Shown one piece after another: positions 53,801 to 64,000 of a stretch of DNA of 64,000 nucleotides. The translations under genes and the position numbers were made by a program. Position 1 is the first letter of the stretch, and the number at the start of each line of letters is the position of its first letter. Origin of the DNA: Mansonella perstans (Eukaryota; Nematoda; Chromadorea; Rhabditida; Onchocercidae); the NCBI GenBank assembly GCA_037074765.1, contig JBAMDO010000107.1:62001-126000 (forward strand). The letters run 5' to 3'. The notes beneath the pieces were generated by a model. It worked only from the letters and a program-made list of their open reading frames with translations, did no database searches and was not told the origin of the DNA.

Positions 53801-56800
53801 AAATCTAGCTTGTCTTGTCAGGAACGCTTTAGTTATATGAAGTATTGTTATGAAGTAAACAGTGATGAAAATGAGGCCCAATTTCTATCTTTCTAATATT
53901 GGCTTTTACTATGATAGCCTCAAGTAGTTCCAGTATATTTTCAATTACCAAGTTTTTAATTGAAATGCCCAAGCTTATTTCTATCGTTGTTGAAGATGGA
54001 ACCTAGTTATCGGTGATATATTCTGGAAATGTTCTAACTCTGAAGAAAGAAGAGAGAGAGAGAGGGAGAGAGAGGGAGAGAGAGAATGAATTGATTCAAT
54101 TTAAACTCCCCTGAGGCGCTAATGGAAATTGGTGCGTTTCTAAAACTGTACTCTCAAAAAGACTACTACTGAGAAATCATTTTGAAGTGCCCAATTCCCA
54201 AAAAATTCTACACCGAGATAATTTCCATTAAACATCTGTCACATTAAGATGCAAAGTTGAGATTTACAATAGAACAGAATAGATATTTTAGGGATTTTAA
54301 GTGAACCAGGGATTAGTCCAGTTTTTATTGGTCACTAACTTGATTTATCGTTGCACTAATGTATATACCTATTTATAATGAGCCAAGCGAGTCTCAAATC
54401 ATTGTTTCAATCCAGAAAATTCACAAGACTGTTTCGGGTTTCACTCGTTGCGAATTCGGATTATTACTATGCCATTTTCAGTTTCGCTAAAAATGAACAT
54501 TGATGTAAACTATGTGTAAGAGATATGACTCATCACGACACAGTTCGTGCTAAGCTAACCTCCATGTCTAAAGCAATTCTTGGATTCGACAAGAGTGGGT
54601 AGTGAAAAGCCTGAAACAAGAGATAATGAACAGAAATGGAAAGCCAAGAACCAGCTCAAAGCTAGCAATTAGCGTACATTTCTTTACTCAAGTTATATGT
54701 CTATGAGCGCATTTGTCGTATGAGTTACTCATTATGTCCCGAAGTACATTTATTTCGGCATAAAATTCAAAATCGGTATCAATGGTTGATGCTAAAATTT
54801 TCTAAATGTCCATGAAATCCTACACTATATTGTATTCATCTCTCAAATGCATGAAGATGACTTTGCAGATGACTTCATAGTTAAAAGAATAAAACCTGGA
54901 TACTAATATAAATCATTTTTCAGGATGTGAAGTTGTGAGGTGTGATGAACATATTGCTGAACATTATCATCTACATTTTGTCATCTACTCGCATTCAGAT
55001 ACATTCTCAGTGGAATATTGCAACAAAAACTCTCTACAGCAATCGTAAATTTTGTTTCCTGAATATTTCTATGATTCACTACATTTTTTTTTTCCACGAT
55101 ATTTAAATGTTTTGCATAAGAAATGAGATACAAATGGTTATCTAATATATTCACGCTGATCTGTACACAGAGAATAGAAGATGACAAAAAAGTTAAACTT
55201 GAGAATTATAGAAAATCTCAGAGTGATAAAATTTTTATTCTTTCTATTTGGTCAACAAGAATAACATTTTCTAAAATTTATCATTTAGCACTAACAAAAT
55301 ATTTCATAGATAAAAACTATTTGTTTAAACCCTATCCAACTCATTTCTCTTCTTCAGACTATTTCATTCTTTTTTTCTCATTTTTCTATATTTTTTTAGA
55401 TCCTTATCTTATGTGTATCTTTGGCTTCACTTAATACTTCGGTGAACACGAAAAAGTAGTCATTGTTCTCTGTTACTGTTCACAGTACTTAACTACATTT
55501 AATACAAACCAGGTTTTTTAAGAAGTATCTGTCATTCAAAACAAACAGAAACAAAAACTGTCACTTCTCAGCGACTAGTATGAATTTATACATGCATTAA
55601 TTTTGCTGATGAAATTCCAGCTTCACTACTAGAACCTTTCAAAAGCAATACATTTTCTTGATGTCAATAGAAAATAGGATTTTACAAGATTCTACAAATG
55701 TTTAGAAGGAGTAGTTTTAAAATAAAAAGTGTTTTCTAATAGGCTCTCAAAAAATAAAAAATTCTTGGCAACTTTTTTTCTCAACTTTCTTATGCTTTTG
55801 CTTCTTATTACTAATAGTCTATTTCTCCTCTAGTATTTCCCGGACCATTTTTCAGTTAAACTGATTTATACGAATCTTAACACTTTCTGGCAATCCGTTC
55901 GAATATTGATTTCTGTAGGTGGTATGCCAAACGAATACTATTTTCACACTTTTATTTTAAGAATTTTGAAATCGTTATTCATTTTAAAGAAATGATTTAT
56001 TTAAAGTAATGGTATCCAGTTGCTCAATAGTTGCTTGAGATCAACAGTATTTGATGTCGAGTATTCGATATCGTTTGCCAATCATCACTTCTTTTTGCTT
56101 TCCATTCTTGTTAAAGCTAAAAATTAAATAGCCATAATTCATTATAACTATACAAAAGACTGTCCATTAATTCTCCCGTTCTTTTTTTTCCCTTTTTTTT
56201 CATTTTCCACCATTTTTTCCATATTCTTTTTTTTTCACATTTTTTTCTCATGAAATAGCACTTGCTGGTTCTACATTTTCTTATAAAAATGTAGCAAGAT
56301 ACCTAACATCATAAAGAAGTATCAGTCAGGATACTAGCTGTACTTCTGGTACCATGAAAATACAATCATTCCGAAAGAATCAAGATACAGAAAGACAAGA
56401 GAATAGTTTTTAAATTATAAATTTCATTACTCAGAAGTATGTGTTCGATAAGATCAAAATTATTTCCGATCCTAAATAATATTCATATTTATTACTGCAA
56501 GAGAGATTCTAGCAATTATTTGTGCACTTCAAAGGAGAATAATTTAGCAATCCTATCAACATTTGTATCGGATCGATGTCCTTTCTGCAGAACAGTGATG
56601 CAATAAATAATTTTTTTTTAAATCATTTCTAATCACTGATATTTTATTGTTTTCATAATATCTCAATGGATTTTTGTTTCATTCGCAAACTTTATCATAC
56701 AAATCTCTGTTTATTAATCCTACCAGAAAAAGTCTGTTCAAAAGCAAACTGCGATCTGTTCAAAGCTATAAAATCAATCAAGATGAAATAATCTTATAAA

Positions 56801-59800
56801 AGACAGGACAAATGTCTGTAGTAGATGCCATTATCTTTGTTTTCTTCTAGCTTTGTTCATTTCTTTAGTATTTCTTATTTTTCCATTTAATTTATTAATT
56901 CGTCCAAAAAATTCATTTTAAGAACTTGTTGTTAGCGTCTGTATAGCAGCTAACTGTAGCAACTAGCCTTCAACTCCTAACAAGTTCAACAAAAACGTAA
57001 AGTGAAACGGAAAAATCCTTGTACGTAAGAAGGTAATTTTTTGTAATAATTGTGCTCATAAAAAATCGATTATTATCGAATTCCTCAGCGGTCATCTACG
57101 TGGAAATGTTTTCAACAATTCATGATAAGCTAACCTATAACAAATTACTTAAAAATGAAAATTAATTAGAAGGCTATGGGAGTATTTCTGCAAAGCAATG
57201 TTATTCCCACACTTGGATTCCAAAATTTTCCGACTTCATTCACACAAAACCGACGTTAATCTTCGGCAAGGGTCAGCTAAGTCGATCAAATTTGCATGTT
57301 ATGCTAAATAGACAAACACTATTAAAGTGCCATCTCCTCCTGTCTTTTTTCTGCAAATATCTAATTTGCCTGAAGAGACAGCTCAGTGTAATACATTCCC
57401 ATCTGGTTATAATCATTCCTGAAAGCAGTTGAGCTCTTTTTCGTAGAAATTCGGAAAATTTCCTGTAGAGATGAAATGTTATGCCAAGAGAAATGCAACA
57501 TCGAAAGCATAACATAGTCGAATCATTGTTCTTTATAGGGCAGAAACTCGCTAATAGAGAAAAAAGATTTATGTTCTATAATTAGTTCGATGTTACAAAG
57601 AAGATACCTGCAAACAGATAATTAAGTAATTAGAAGTCTTCCTGGCAGAATAAATTAATAGTCTGTAATGGTAACTTATATCCATTATTATTGTTTTAAT
57701 TTTTTAATAAAGAACAGTCTTCTTTTGTCTTATCTTAGGAAACTTTTTAAATACTTTTTTTTTTTGATCCTTCGTTGATAATTTGATTTATTACATCTGT
57801 GAATGTCATTATGTAAAAAAGAAATGAAAGATTCTTATTTTCACTTATACTTTTCATGTTATCTCAAATCTTTCAATAATACTTGTCATTTAACAAATTG
57901 CTTCCTGAATCAAAGGATCGGCAATATTGATTTAAAATCGTTTAAACTCACTTCTTCTATCTTTCAGATTGGTATATTTTTTCAATACATAAATTCTTTT
58001 CATCAACACTAATTCTTTTCATGAGTTATTTCTCAATTAAGACACATTACAAATCAAAACTAATTAATCGATATATAAAAAGATAACTGAAAAAATGACA
58101 AGGTGCTTTTGCTCTTAAAGATTTCTATTTAATTTCACAGCAATCTTAACTCAATTCTCGTTCAAATTTAAGTTTAAATTTATGCAAAATTTATTGTACT
58201 AATTATATATCATCTGAATAATTTGAATTGTGGAATAAATGAAATAAACTAAAAATGGATTTGATGGCAAATGAGTGCGCTTAAATTTATAAAAGAATGG
58301 TAGCAAGAAGGGAATCAGTGTTTCAGATTTTTTCAAAGGAAAATTAGCCAAATCATCAGATCTAATTGTCCTAACTTTAACTAAGAAAGTGACTTACCTC
58401 GATCGCCTCTATTCCTCCTTGTCGCTTTCATCAAATTTCACAGTGTTTTATTAAAATTTTGATTTGCTCAGATATTGTTTTACTATCGAATTCAGTTACT
58501 ACTTCTGCCGGAACTAACATTCAATTCCTGTAGAATAAAGCTGAAAGCACCAGAATTGCTCAAATATTAGTCCAATCATTTTCGATACTATAAATTGAAT
58601 ATGCCTGCTAGATTTGGGCTAATATCATAGACATTTGTTGTTTAACTTTATTCCTCACTCGTTCCCTGGCCAGTAAATGATTTGCTCTATTTTAATCTGA
58701 TCGATCTTTTCTCCGCTGCATTTCCTAATGATTAACAGATTATATGATCTGGCAATGATATTTAATAAACTCTTACTTTTTTTATTACTTTAGATTTTGC
58801 ACAAAATATAAAAAAGCTGCACGATCTGTTTTGACTTATCAACTTTTGTATATTATTCGCTCTTCGCATTTCCATTAGCAACAAATACTATTGATGCAAA
58901 CTTCAACTCTTACATTTTTTTTCCAATCAGTTTTTCAAATAACAAATCTTGTTTGACAAAATGCCATTTGTCAATTATATATCATTATCCTGACAATGTT
59001 AATACTTCTTAATCATGATAAATTTATTATTTTTCACCTATTATCGAAATTTTTTCTGCTCTACAATCAGAAACAATTTTGGATTACAGTACATTACGGC
59101 TTTTTGATAATTAAATGGACTAATCTGCAAAAATTCAAAACTGTTAAATATCTCTCAGATTCTGAATGCTACAGTTTCTCCCACTTATAATTTACTCATT
59201 TGTTGGAACAACTTGTACTTCTACAAATACTAAAATTATGTGATGTTCCGATGCGTTTCAATTCCATAACGGTCTCAATAGCAGAATCAGTGTTGTGTAC
59301 ATCGGTATCAGCACACTTCTTTCAAACTATACGTCAACATTTCTGGGTCCAGAAAGTCTGTGCATTTCGCCAAACATTTCAAACCATTTAGCGTATTTTT
59401 ATAATTTTAATGTTGAGATTTCTAATCATGACAATATCTTCATATTGCCTATAAAATTTTTGATTCCATAATACTGGATGATTTCAAAAAATGTAAAATT
59501 CTTCGAATATAATGCGGTATTGAACAAAGTGTAATTTCGTATCGATTCAAAATCATATTTATGGATTCAGTTTCTTGCTCTTTGGTAGTTGTAGATACCG
59601 AATTCCTGAAATATTTGGATGAAATTATGGCGAAAACAAGAGCGCTATGTAGAAGGAAAAGTTTAACATTGACAAAATTATCAGAAAGGATTTTAAAATT
59701 ATGAATGCGACTGCTAGTGATGAGAAATTAGTTTTCGAATTTTATTTCAGACTTTTATATTTGAAACGAATAATTATCTCATATTAAACGCGCCTACTCA

Positions 59801-59845
59801 ATGAATAACAATTAATACTTCTAAAATGATCTCTATTAGCTCTCA
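47815..59845. other. 12-kb gene-poor region
   Basis: Longest stretch without a recognised gene. Open frames here (for example 49844-50080, 51909-52157, 57803-58012) have no family motif and no consistent splice context. It holds a GA microsatellite (54050-54086), poly-T (51841-51860) and a pyrimidine-rich stretch (56165-56255). No tRNA, rRNA or SL RNA gene was recognised. Confidence 0.5.
54050..54086. repeat. GA-rich microsatellite
   Basis: Runs of GAGAGAGA broken by GGG, inside the gene-poor region. Confidence 0.9.
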
Positions 59846-60745
59846 ATGATGAAAATTTATGAAATGTCGATGTTTATCATCATCATCTCCTTAGCACGGC
59901 TTTCAGATACAGCTCGTTGTTTTTCCTGCATGTCGCGGCTCTATGAAGCAGTTTGGCCTGCTCTTTCGTCTATTTATAAGAGGCCGAGAAATTTCACAGA
60001 TCTGTGTAACGAAAACAATCTTGACCCGCAAACCGTTTCGTACACTTATTGTCCAACAATTTGCATAAAAATGTGGGAGGAACCGACTGTAGCTGGTATT
60101 TTTTTTTCTATTTCAATTAACCGCATTATTATGTACTGTTGAAGTTCTAACTGCATCATCTAAAAAGTTTCCCAGATATAATGTAGTAGAATAATTTTCA
60201 AAAATTGATGGGATAGAATTTCAACAAGAAACTTATTTGGAAGAAGATGAACAATTAAAACATTATCCTAATTATATGCAAGAACTCTTTATACCATTCC
60301 TCAAATAACTGTCGTAATGTTAAACAAAGTAATTTTGTTGTAGATGAACAGCTTGTAGGAGTTCGAATAAGAGGTCATATTCGTGGATGCCTTGATGAGC
60401 TTCTCCATAACGGTTTCAATCAAACAATCGTCAGATGGTACAGGTGGATGCATCGCGATTCATGTCGTCAATACAGGTTTTCATTTCTTTTCCTATGTTT
60501 TCCACAAAATTTCCTTAAATCACTCTAAGCCAACTACTTGAATGTATTGCAGAAAACGTGAGCTATTCAAATTACCAACAGAATTAAGCGATGATAGTTA
60601 TATTACGGTTTGCACTTGCTATGCTGACTACTGTAACGGGAGGCCGTCTGCAGCAACGACCGGACGAGTGGTCTTCCACTATCCATTCTTTGTACTTTGT
60701 ATCATTCTCTTCCCTATCCAGAGGATATACTTATCATCAGTTTGA
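59846..60745 (+). CDS. Secreted Ly6/three-finger-like protein, probable GPI anchor
   Basis: Three exons, 59846-60095, 60344-60476 and 60553-60745, join in phase to 191 aa. A signal peptide is likely (MSMFIIIISLARLSDTA). The mature part begins RCFSCMSRLY and carries the Cys spacing of Ly6/uPAR folds, ending VCTCYADYCNG, the C-x5-CN signature that closes three-finger domains. A C-terminal hydrophobic tail (VVFHYPFFVLCIILFPI) after a small-residue site (SAATTG) suggests GPI attachment. N-glycosylation sequons are visible at NFT and NQT. Nematodes have many such genes (ODR-2 is one); no specific orthologue is claimed. ATG 59849 is an equal alternative start. It stands alone at the end of the gene-poor region. 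Confidence 0.8.
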
Positions 60746-61386
60746 TATTGGCAATTATTTTACTGACCCAGCTAAGAATTCCAGTACTAAAAATCTTACT
60801 TGTGCAGTAATATTTAAAAATTTGGTGGGAAAATTGTTCATCTCAATTTAACTCGAACCACTGCCGTGAAGAATGCAATGAGAAAGAATGCAATAGAAAA
60901 ATAGCAAGCAAAAAAACTTAGAAATTTGATAAATTGAAGATATGAAGATACAGAAGTGGCAAATTATAATTATTCTTTATTTTATAAATAAATATCAACG
61001 GACCAAAGTTACTTCCAAAATCACACGATGTTATCATCTGAATAGACTTCTGAATAATATGATATTAGTGTCGGAACAACCGAATACCGGAAAGTGATTC
61101 TTGCTCGTAATGCAAGTTAATAACGTTTTTGTAACATTTTTGCCTATGTAAATCATTTTTTGTAATCCTATATCTTCAAAGACGCCGCTGTTGTAAATCA
61201 TCTACTGTGAACCATAATTAATCCCCTCTTCTATTATTTTGACCCGATGACCTTTGTATTAAGCCATTAATTCCTCCTCTTCTACTACTATATAAACTGT
61301 CAATCCTCCGACCAAAACATTATTCATTTGTTTATTCATTCTAACGGGCGGTTTAGTCACTGGATCTATCAAGTTTACTAATAAAA
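60746..61386. other. Spacer before the retroelement, with a possible LTR
   Basis: No gene. The right part from 61069 begins TGTCGGAACAAC, has a TATATAAA-like box at about 61289-61296 and a CA near 61358, which resembles an LTR. No second copy was found downstream, so the LTR call is weak. Confidence 0.4.
61069..61359 (+). mobile_element. Candidate 5' LTR (unpaired)
   Basis: TG...CA ends and an internal TATA-like box lie directly upstream of gag-like sequence. Against: no partner LTR by 64000 and no clear primer-binding site. If the SL1-like sequence at 61387 marks the true 5' end, this is plain flanking DNA. Confidence 0.3.
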
Positions 61387-61408
61387 GATTTAAATACCCA
61401 AGTTTGAG
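61387..61408 (+). other. SL1-like 22-mer at the head of the retroelement
   Basis: Matches the nematode spliced leader SL1 at 20 of 22 positions, with mismatches at positions 2 and 8. The last 14 bases (TACCCAAGTTTGAG) are identical. The sequence after it does not resemble SL RNA, so it is not an SL RNA gene. Confidence 0.8.
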
Positions 61409-62625
61409 ATTCGACTGTGTCACGACAATAGAACCGGCAATACAGAAGTTGGGACACCTCATCGAGGAAGCCAAAGGGTTAGACTTAATGCCTCTCCACG
61501 AACAGTTACCAAACAACGAGCTCTCTAAACAATGCGAGGCGAGGAGAACCCTCAATCAGAAAATCAAATTCCTCGAGTTATATATTTGCATGATGAAATC
61601 GACCAATGAAAAATGGCTGGAAATTATTCAGAAAGTTTCGCCGCCGTAGAAGAAGAAGGAAAAGGAAGAGAAGTATGCGATGGTAATCAACGAGAAGGGC
61701 ATTTTAATCTTGTTAAATAGTGGTAGAGAAACGGTCGTAGTTCTAAAATTACACCAAGATGAGATTGAGGCAATACTTCAAGAATTAGGTACAGCCCAAA
61801 TGAAATTGCCAGATTCAAGTACCGCAAAGCTCAACAAACAGTAAATCTGCCTTAATTACCACTACCAATATTCAGTGGTGACCCTAGGTTATGGAGACAA
61901 TTTTAGAATGGCTTTGAAGCTGCAGTCCACATGCATCCGATTCCAGCCATCCAAAAGTTAAATTATTTACTCTCTTGCCTCCGAGCGGAAGTATTGCTAG
62001 CCGTCAGAGGTTACGAATCGCTCCCGAAAACTATGGAGTCATAAGAGACATTCTAATCAAGAAATTCGGAAAATCGTCTACCATCAAGTTCCTCTACAAG
62101 GAACTAGAGTCCATCAAGAGGAGTAAAAGAGATTGGAAGACCACAGTTGAAACCATAGAAAGGGTGCTTCGACAGCTGGAAACCCTAGGTGAGAATCTAG
62201 AGCATTCTTCCATTGAAAACATCATCGAGACAAGACTGCCGGATTGGATTATAGATAAGGTATACCAACAAAAGGAGGAACAGCAGGTATGGTCGACTGC
62301 TGAACTCCGATCATTCCTAAGAAAATTGGTCGAAGAAGCAGAAAAAAAGACCATCGCAAAGGTTACGATTCACATCAACGCACCTTTTAAACTCATAAAT
62401 GGGACTCGTTTTAGCAAATGGCTAAAATTATTACGAACAACTGTACGAGTTCTCAAGTTTATTAAACTTACGACGAAAGGAAAATTCGAATGGTTACAAA
62501 CATTATCAACTGAAAAAAGAAAGATTCAGAAGCGAAGATTACCGCTTGGCAAAGTGGATATTAATCAAACAAGCACAAGCCGAAGAAATCACCGAAGAAG
62601 AAAGGGAAAAATGGAATTTGTATAG
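61404..62625 (+). pseudogene. BEL/Pao gag-like remnant (DUF1759-type)
   Basis: Coding remnants of the retroelement capsid-like protein. Seen: an initial piece with helical charged sequence (61404-61649), a block with IFSGDP and LWRQF around 61867-61905, which is the usual DUF1759 signature, and a longer open piece (61975-62625) with APENYGVIRDILIKKFG. In-frame stops occur near 61854 and 61905, and a frameshift lies near 62010. No protein should be made. Confidence 0.8.
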
Positions 62626-62739
62626 CGATGATTAGAATTTGTGGAGATCCTTGAGTCGATTGGAGAACTCAAAATTAGAAAATGGCAGCAAACGCCCAAT
62701 CTTCCAAGACATAATCCAATAACCGAGCTCCTCATACAA

Positions 62740-63140
62740 TAACATCACGAAGACTCACTCCATGCTGGAATTGCCCATACAATAGCAGAAAAGCGACGTA
62801 ACTTTCTGGTACCTAAAGGCAGAAGTGAAGTCAAACGAGTCCTAAATAAGTGTAGGGCTTGCAAACGATGGACTATCAACCTTCCGGACATGCCCAACCT
62901 CCCAGAAAATCAAGTCACTCGATTTAGAACCTTTGCACATGTAGGTCTAGACTACTTGGGTCCCCTATCTGTCAAAAATGATAGTGGGATTGACCAAAAG
63001 ATGGGTAGCTCTATTCACGTGTTTCACAACCAGAGTGGTGCATTTGGAATTAGCAGACAACCCATCCGCTGAATGTTTTCTGCACATCTTTAGAAGAAAA
63101 CTTTCCCGACAATTAGACCAGAAAATAAGTCTTCATATAT
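62740..63140 (+). pseudogene. BEL/Pao integrase remnant
   Basis: Zinc-binding H2C2 part (HAGIAHTIAEKRRNF, then CRACKRW) followed by the start of the DDE core (HVGLDYLGPL near 62938-62968, then VALFTCFTTRVVHLEL in another frame). A frameshift near 62985 separates them, and the later catalytic residues are lost or scrambled. Order and motifs are those of Pao integrases. Confidence 0.85.
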
Positions 63141-63346
63141 CAGATAAACATGATGCAAACGCCATTTCGCATAAATTTATTACGGACTTCATTTGTTATC
63201 AACAAAGAAAGAAAGACCTAATCAATTTCCCGGGTTTTAACCGATCAGTTAGTCATCTATACAAACAACTCCAGCGATGGTTTTTGCAGTCATTTGTGCG
63301 ATCTGTCTGCATTCTATCGACGGATCAGCTTCGGCTAGCTTCGTAG

Positions 63347-64000
63347 CATATTCTAACCAGTCGACTAATTCCTCTAAAAGAAGCACAGTCTTATTAAAAA
63401 ATAAAGACAAAACTTGATAGATTGTGAAACTTCAATCAAAACTCTGAATTCTTTCGGAATGAAGTCATTTCAGTATTCAACACACTTGCTTAAACGAATC
63501 AACAAGCAGTTATACTGGATAAATAAAAAAAGATTACTGCACTTTTATTAGAACCATAAGCTCAGGCAGAATGAAATTTGTAACACTGTAGCAACAATCC
63601 CATTCATTAGAAATCATAGACTGCATTATGAAACTCAAGAATATTATTTACCTGAATAGAAATGCAATAGTATCTCTTTCGATAAGGACACACAAACAGA
63701 GGCATAACAATAAAGTACCGCTTGTCTCACCGCGAAATTGATATTATGTCGCAGCGGAATAAGCAAATAAGCCAAAGTCCTACAATAGAAAAAGATATTC
63801 TAATTTAATAAAAAAAATATAATTATATGCAGTGTACCCGGCACAGATAACTGAGACGAAGATCTCGACAAATTACTACCAAACATTAAGCTATTATGTC
63901 TGATCCGAAAAAAGAAATTTGAACTTTGGACCATTTAGAGTATAATCCATCATAACTCGAACTCAAACTAATAATCTTAAAACTGTCTAAAGTTTTTAAT
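63347..64000. other. Right-edge sequence, nothing recognised
   Basis: AT-rich, no exon, no LTR partner and no repeat noticed. Confidence 0.5.

Larger units (their letters stand above)
61387..63346 (+). mobile_element. Decayed BEL/Pao retrotransposon
   Basis: About 2 kb of less AT-rich sequence on the plus strand with gag-like and integrase-like parts in the right order. An intact BEL/Pao element is several kb longer. Protease, reverse transcriptase and RNase H are absent, so a large internal deletion has removed them between about 62600 and 62740. The reading frame is broken by stops and frameshifts in both parts. Not functional. Confidence 0.85.

Overview
The window is nuclear DNA from a nematode, most likely a parasitic spirurid of the filarial type. 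The sequence is very AT-rich, and genes are broken into many short exons (34 to 800 nt) by GT-AG introns. The orthologues fit a worm gene set: an ADAMTS-type protease with a PLAC tail like MIG-17, a Ly6-type GPI-anchor candidate, and a decayed BEL/Pao retroelement that carries a near-copy of the nematode spliced leader SL1. The species is an inference. No bacterial, plasmid or phage features were seen.

Layout, left to right: sec-23 (minus, 5' part only); ribosomal protein eS25 (plus) with a five-fold tandem repeat across its start codon; class III alcohol dehydrogenase (minus, 10 exons, complete); a TRMT2A-type tRNA uracil-5-methyltransferase with RRM (minus, 9 exons); RMI1/rmh-1 (plus, 14 exons), with a tRNA-Trp-like relic in one intron; a sparse 3.6 kb stretch; a mig-17-like secreted metalloprotease (plus, 11 exons); the CRL4 substrate receptor CDT2/DTL (minus, 14 exons) with a C-terminal PIP box; an unrecognised four-pass membrane protein (plus, 6 exons); ALG14 (plus, 4 exons); a ZNF277-type zinc-finger protein (minus, 15 exons); a gene-poor stretch of about 12 kb; a secreted Ly6-like protein (plus, 3 exons); and a broken BEL/Pao element up to the right edge.

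Exon models were built by hand from translated frames, splice-site consensus and recalled family conservation. In every complete gene the exon phases add up to an open frame ending in a stop. The genes do not form an obvious pathway: they are housekeeping functions (secretion coat, ribosome, formaldehyde/glutathione metabolism, tRNA modification, DNA repair, replication licensing, N-glycosylation) on both strands. The nearest same-strand pairs are the membrane protein with ALG14 (395 bp) and adh-5 with TRMT2A (811 bp). Neither is tight enough to call an operon.

The most unusual observations are: (1) the 32-bp tandem repeat that multiplied the acceptor/start-codon region of eS25 and creates two chained upstream ORFs with stop-start overlaps; (2) the SL1-like 22-mer at the head of the BEL/Pao gag remnant; (3) a tRNA-Trp relic whose anticodon position now reads TCA; (4) a MIG-17-like protease model with almost no prodomain; (5) a GC-AG intron in sec-23. 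No database search could be run, so family names rest on recognised motifs.
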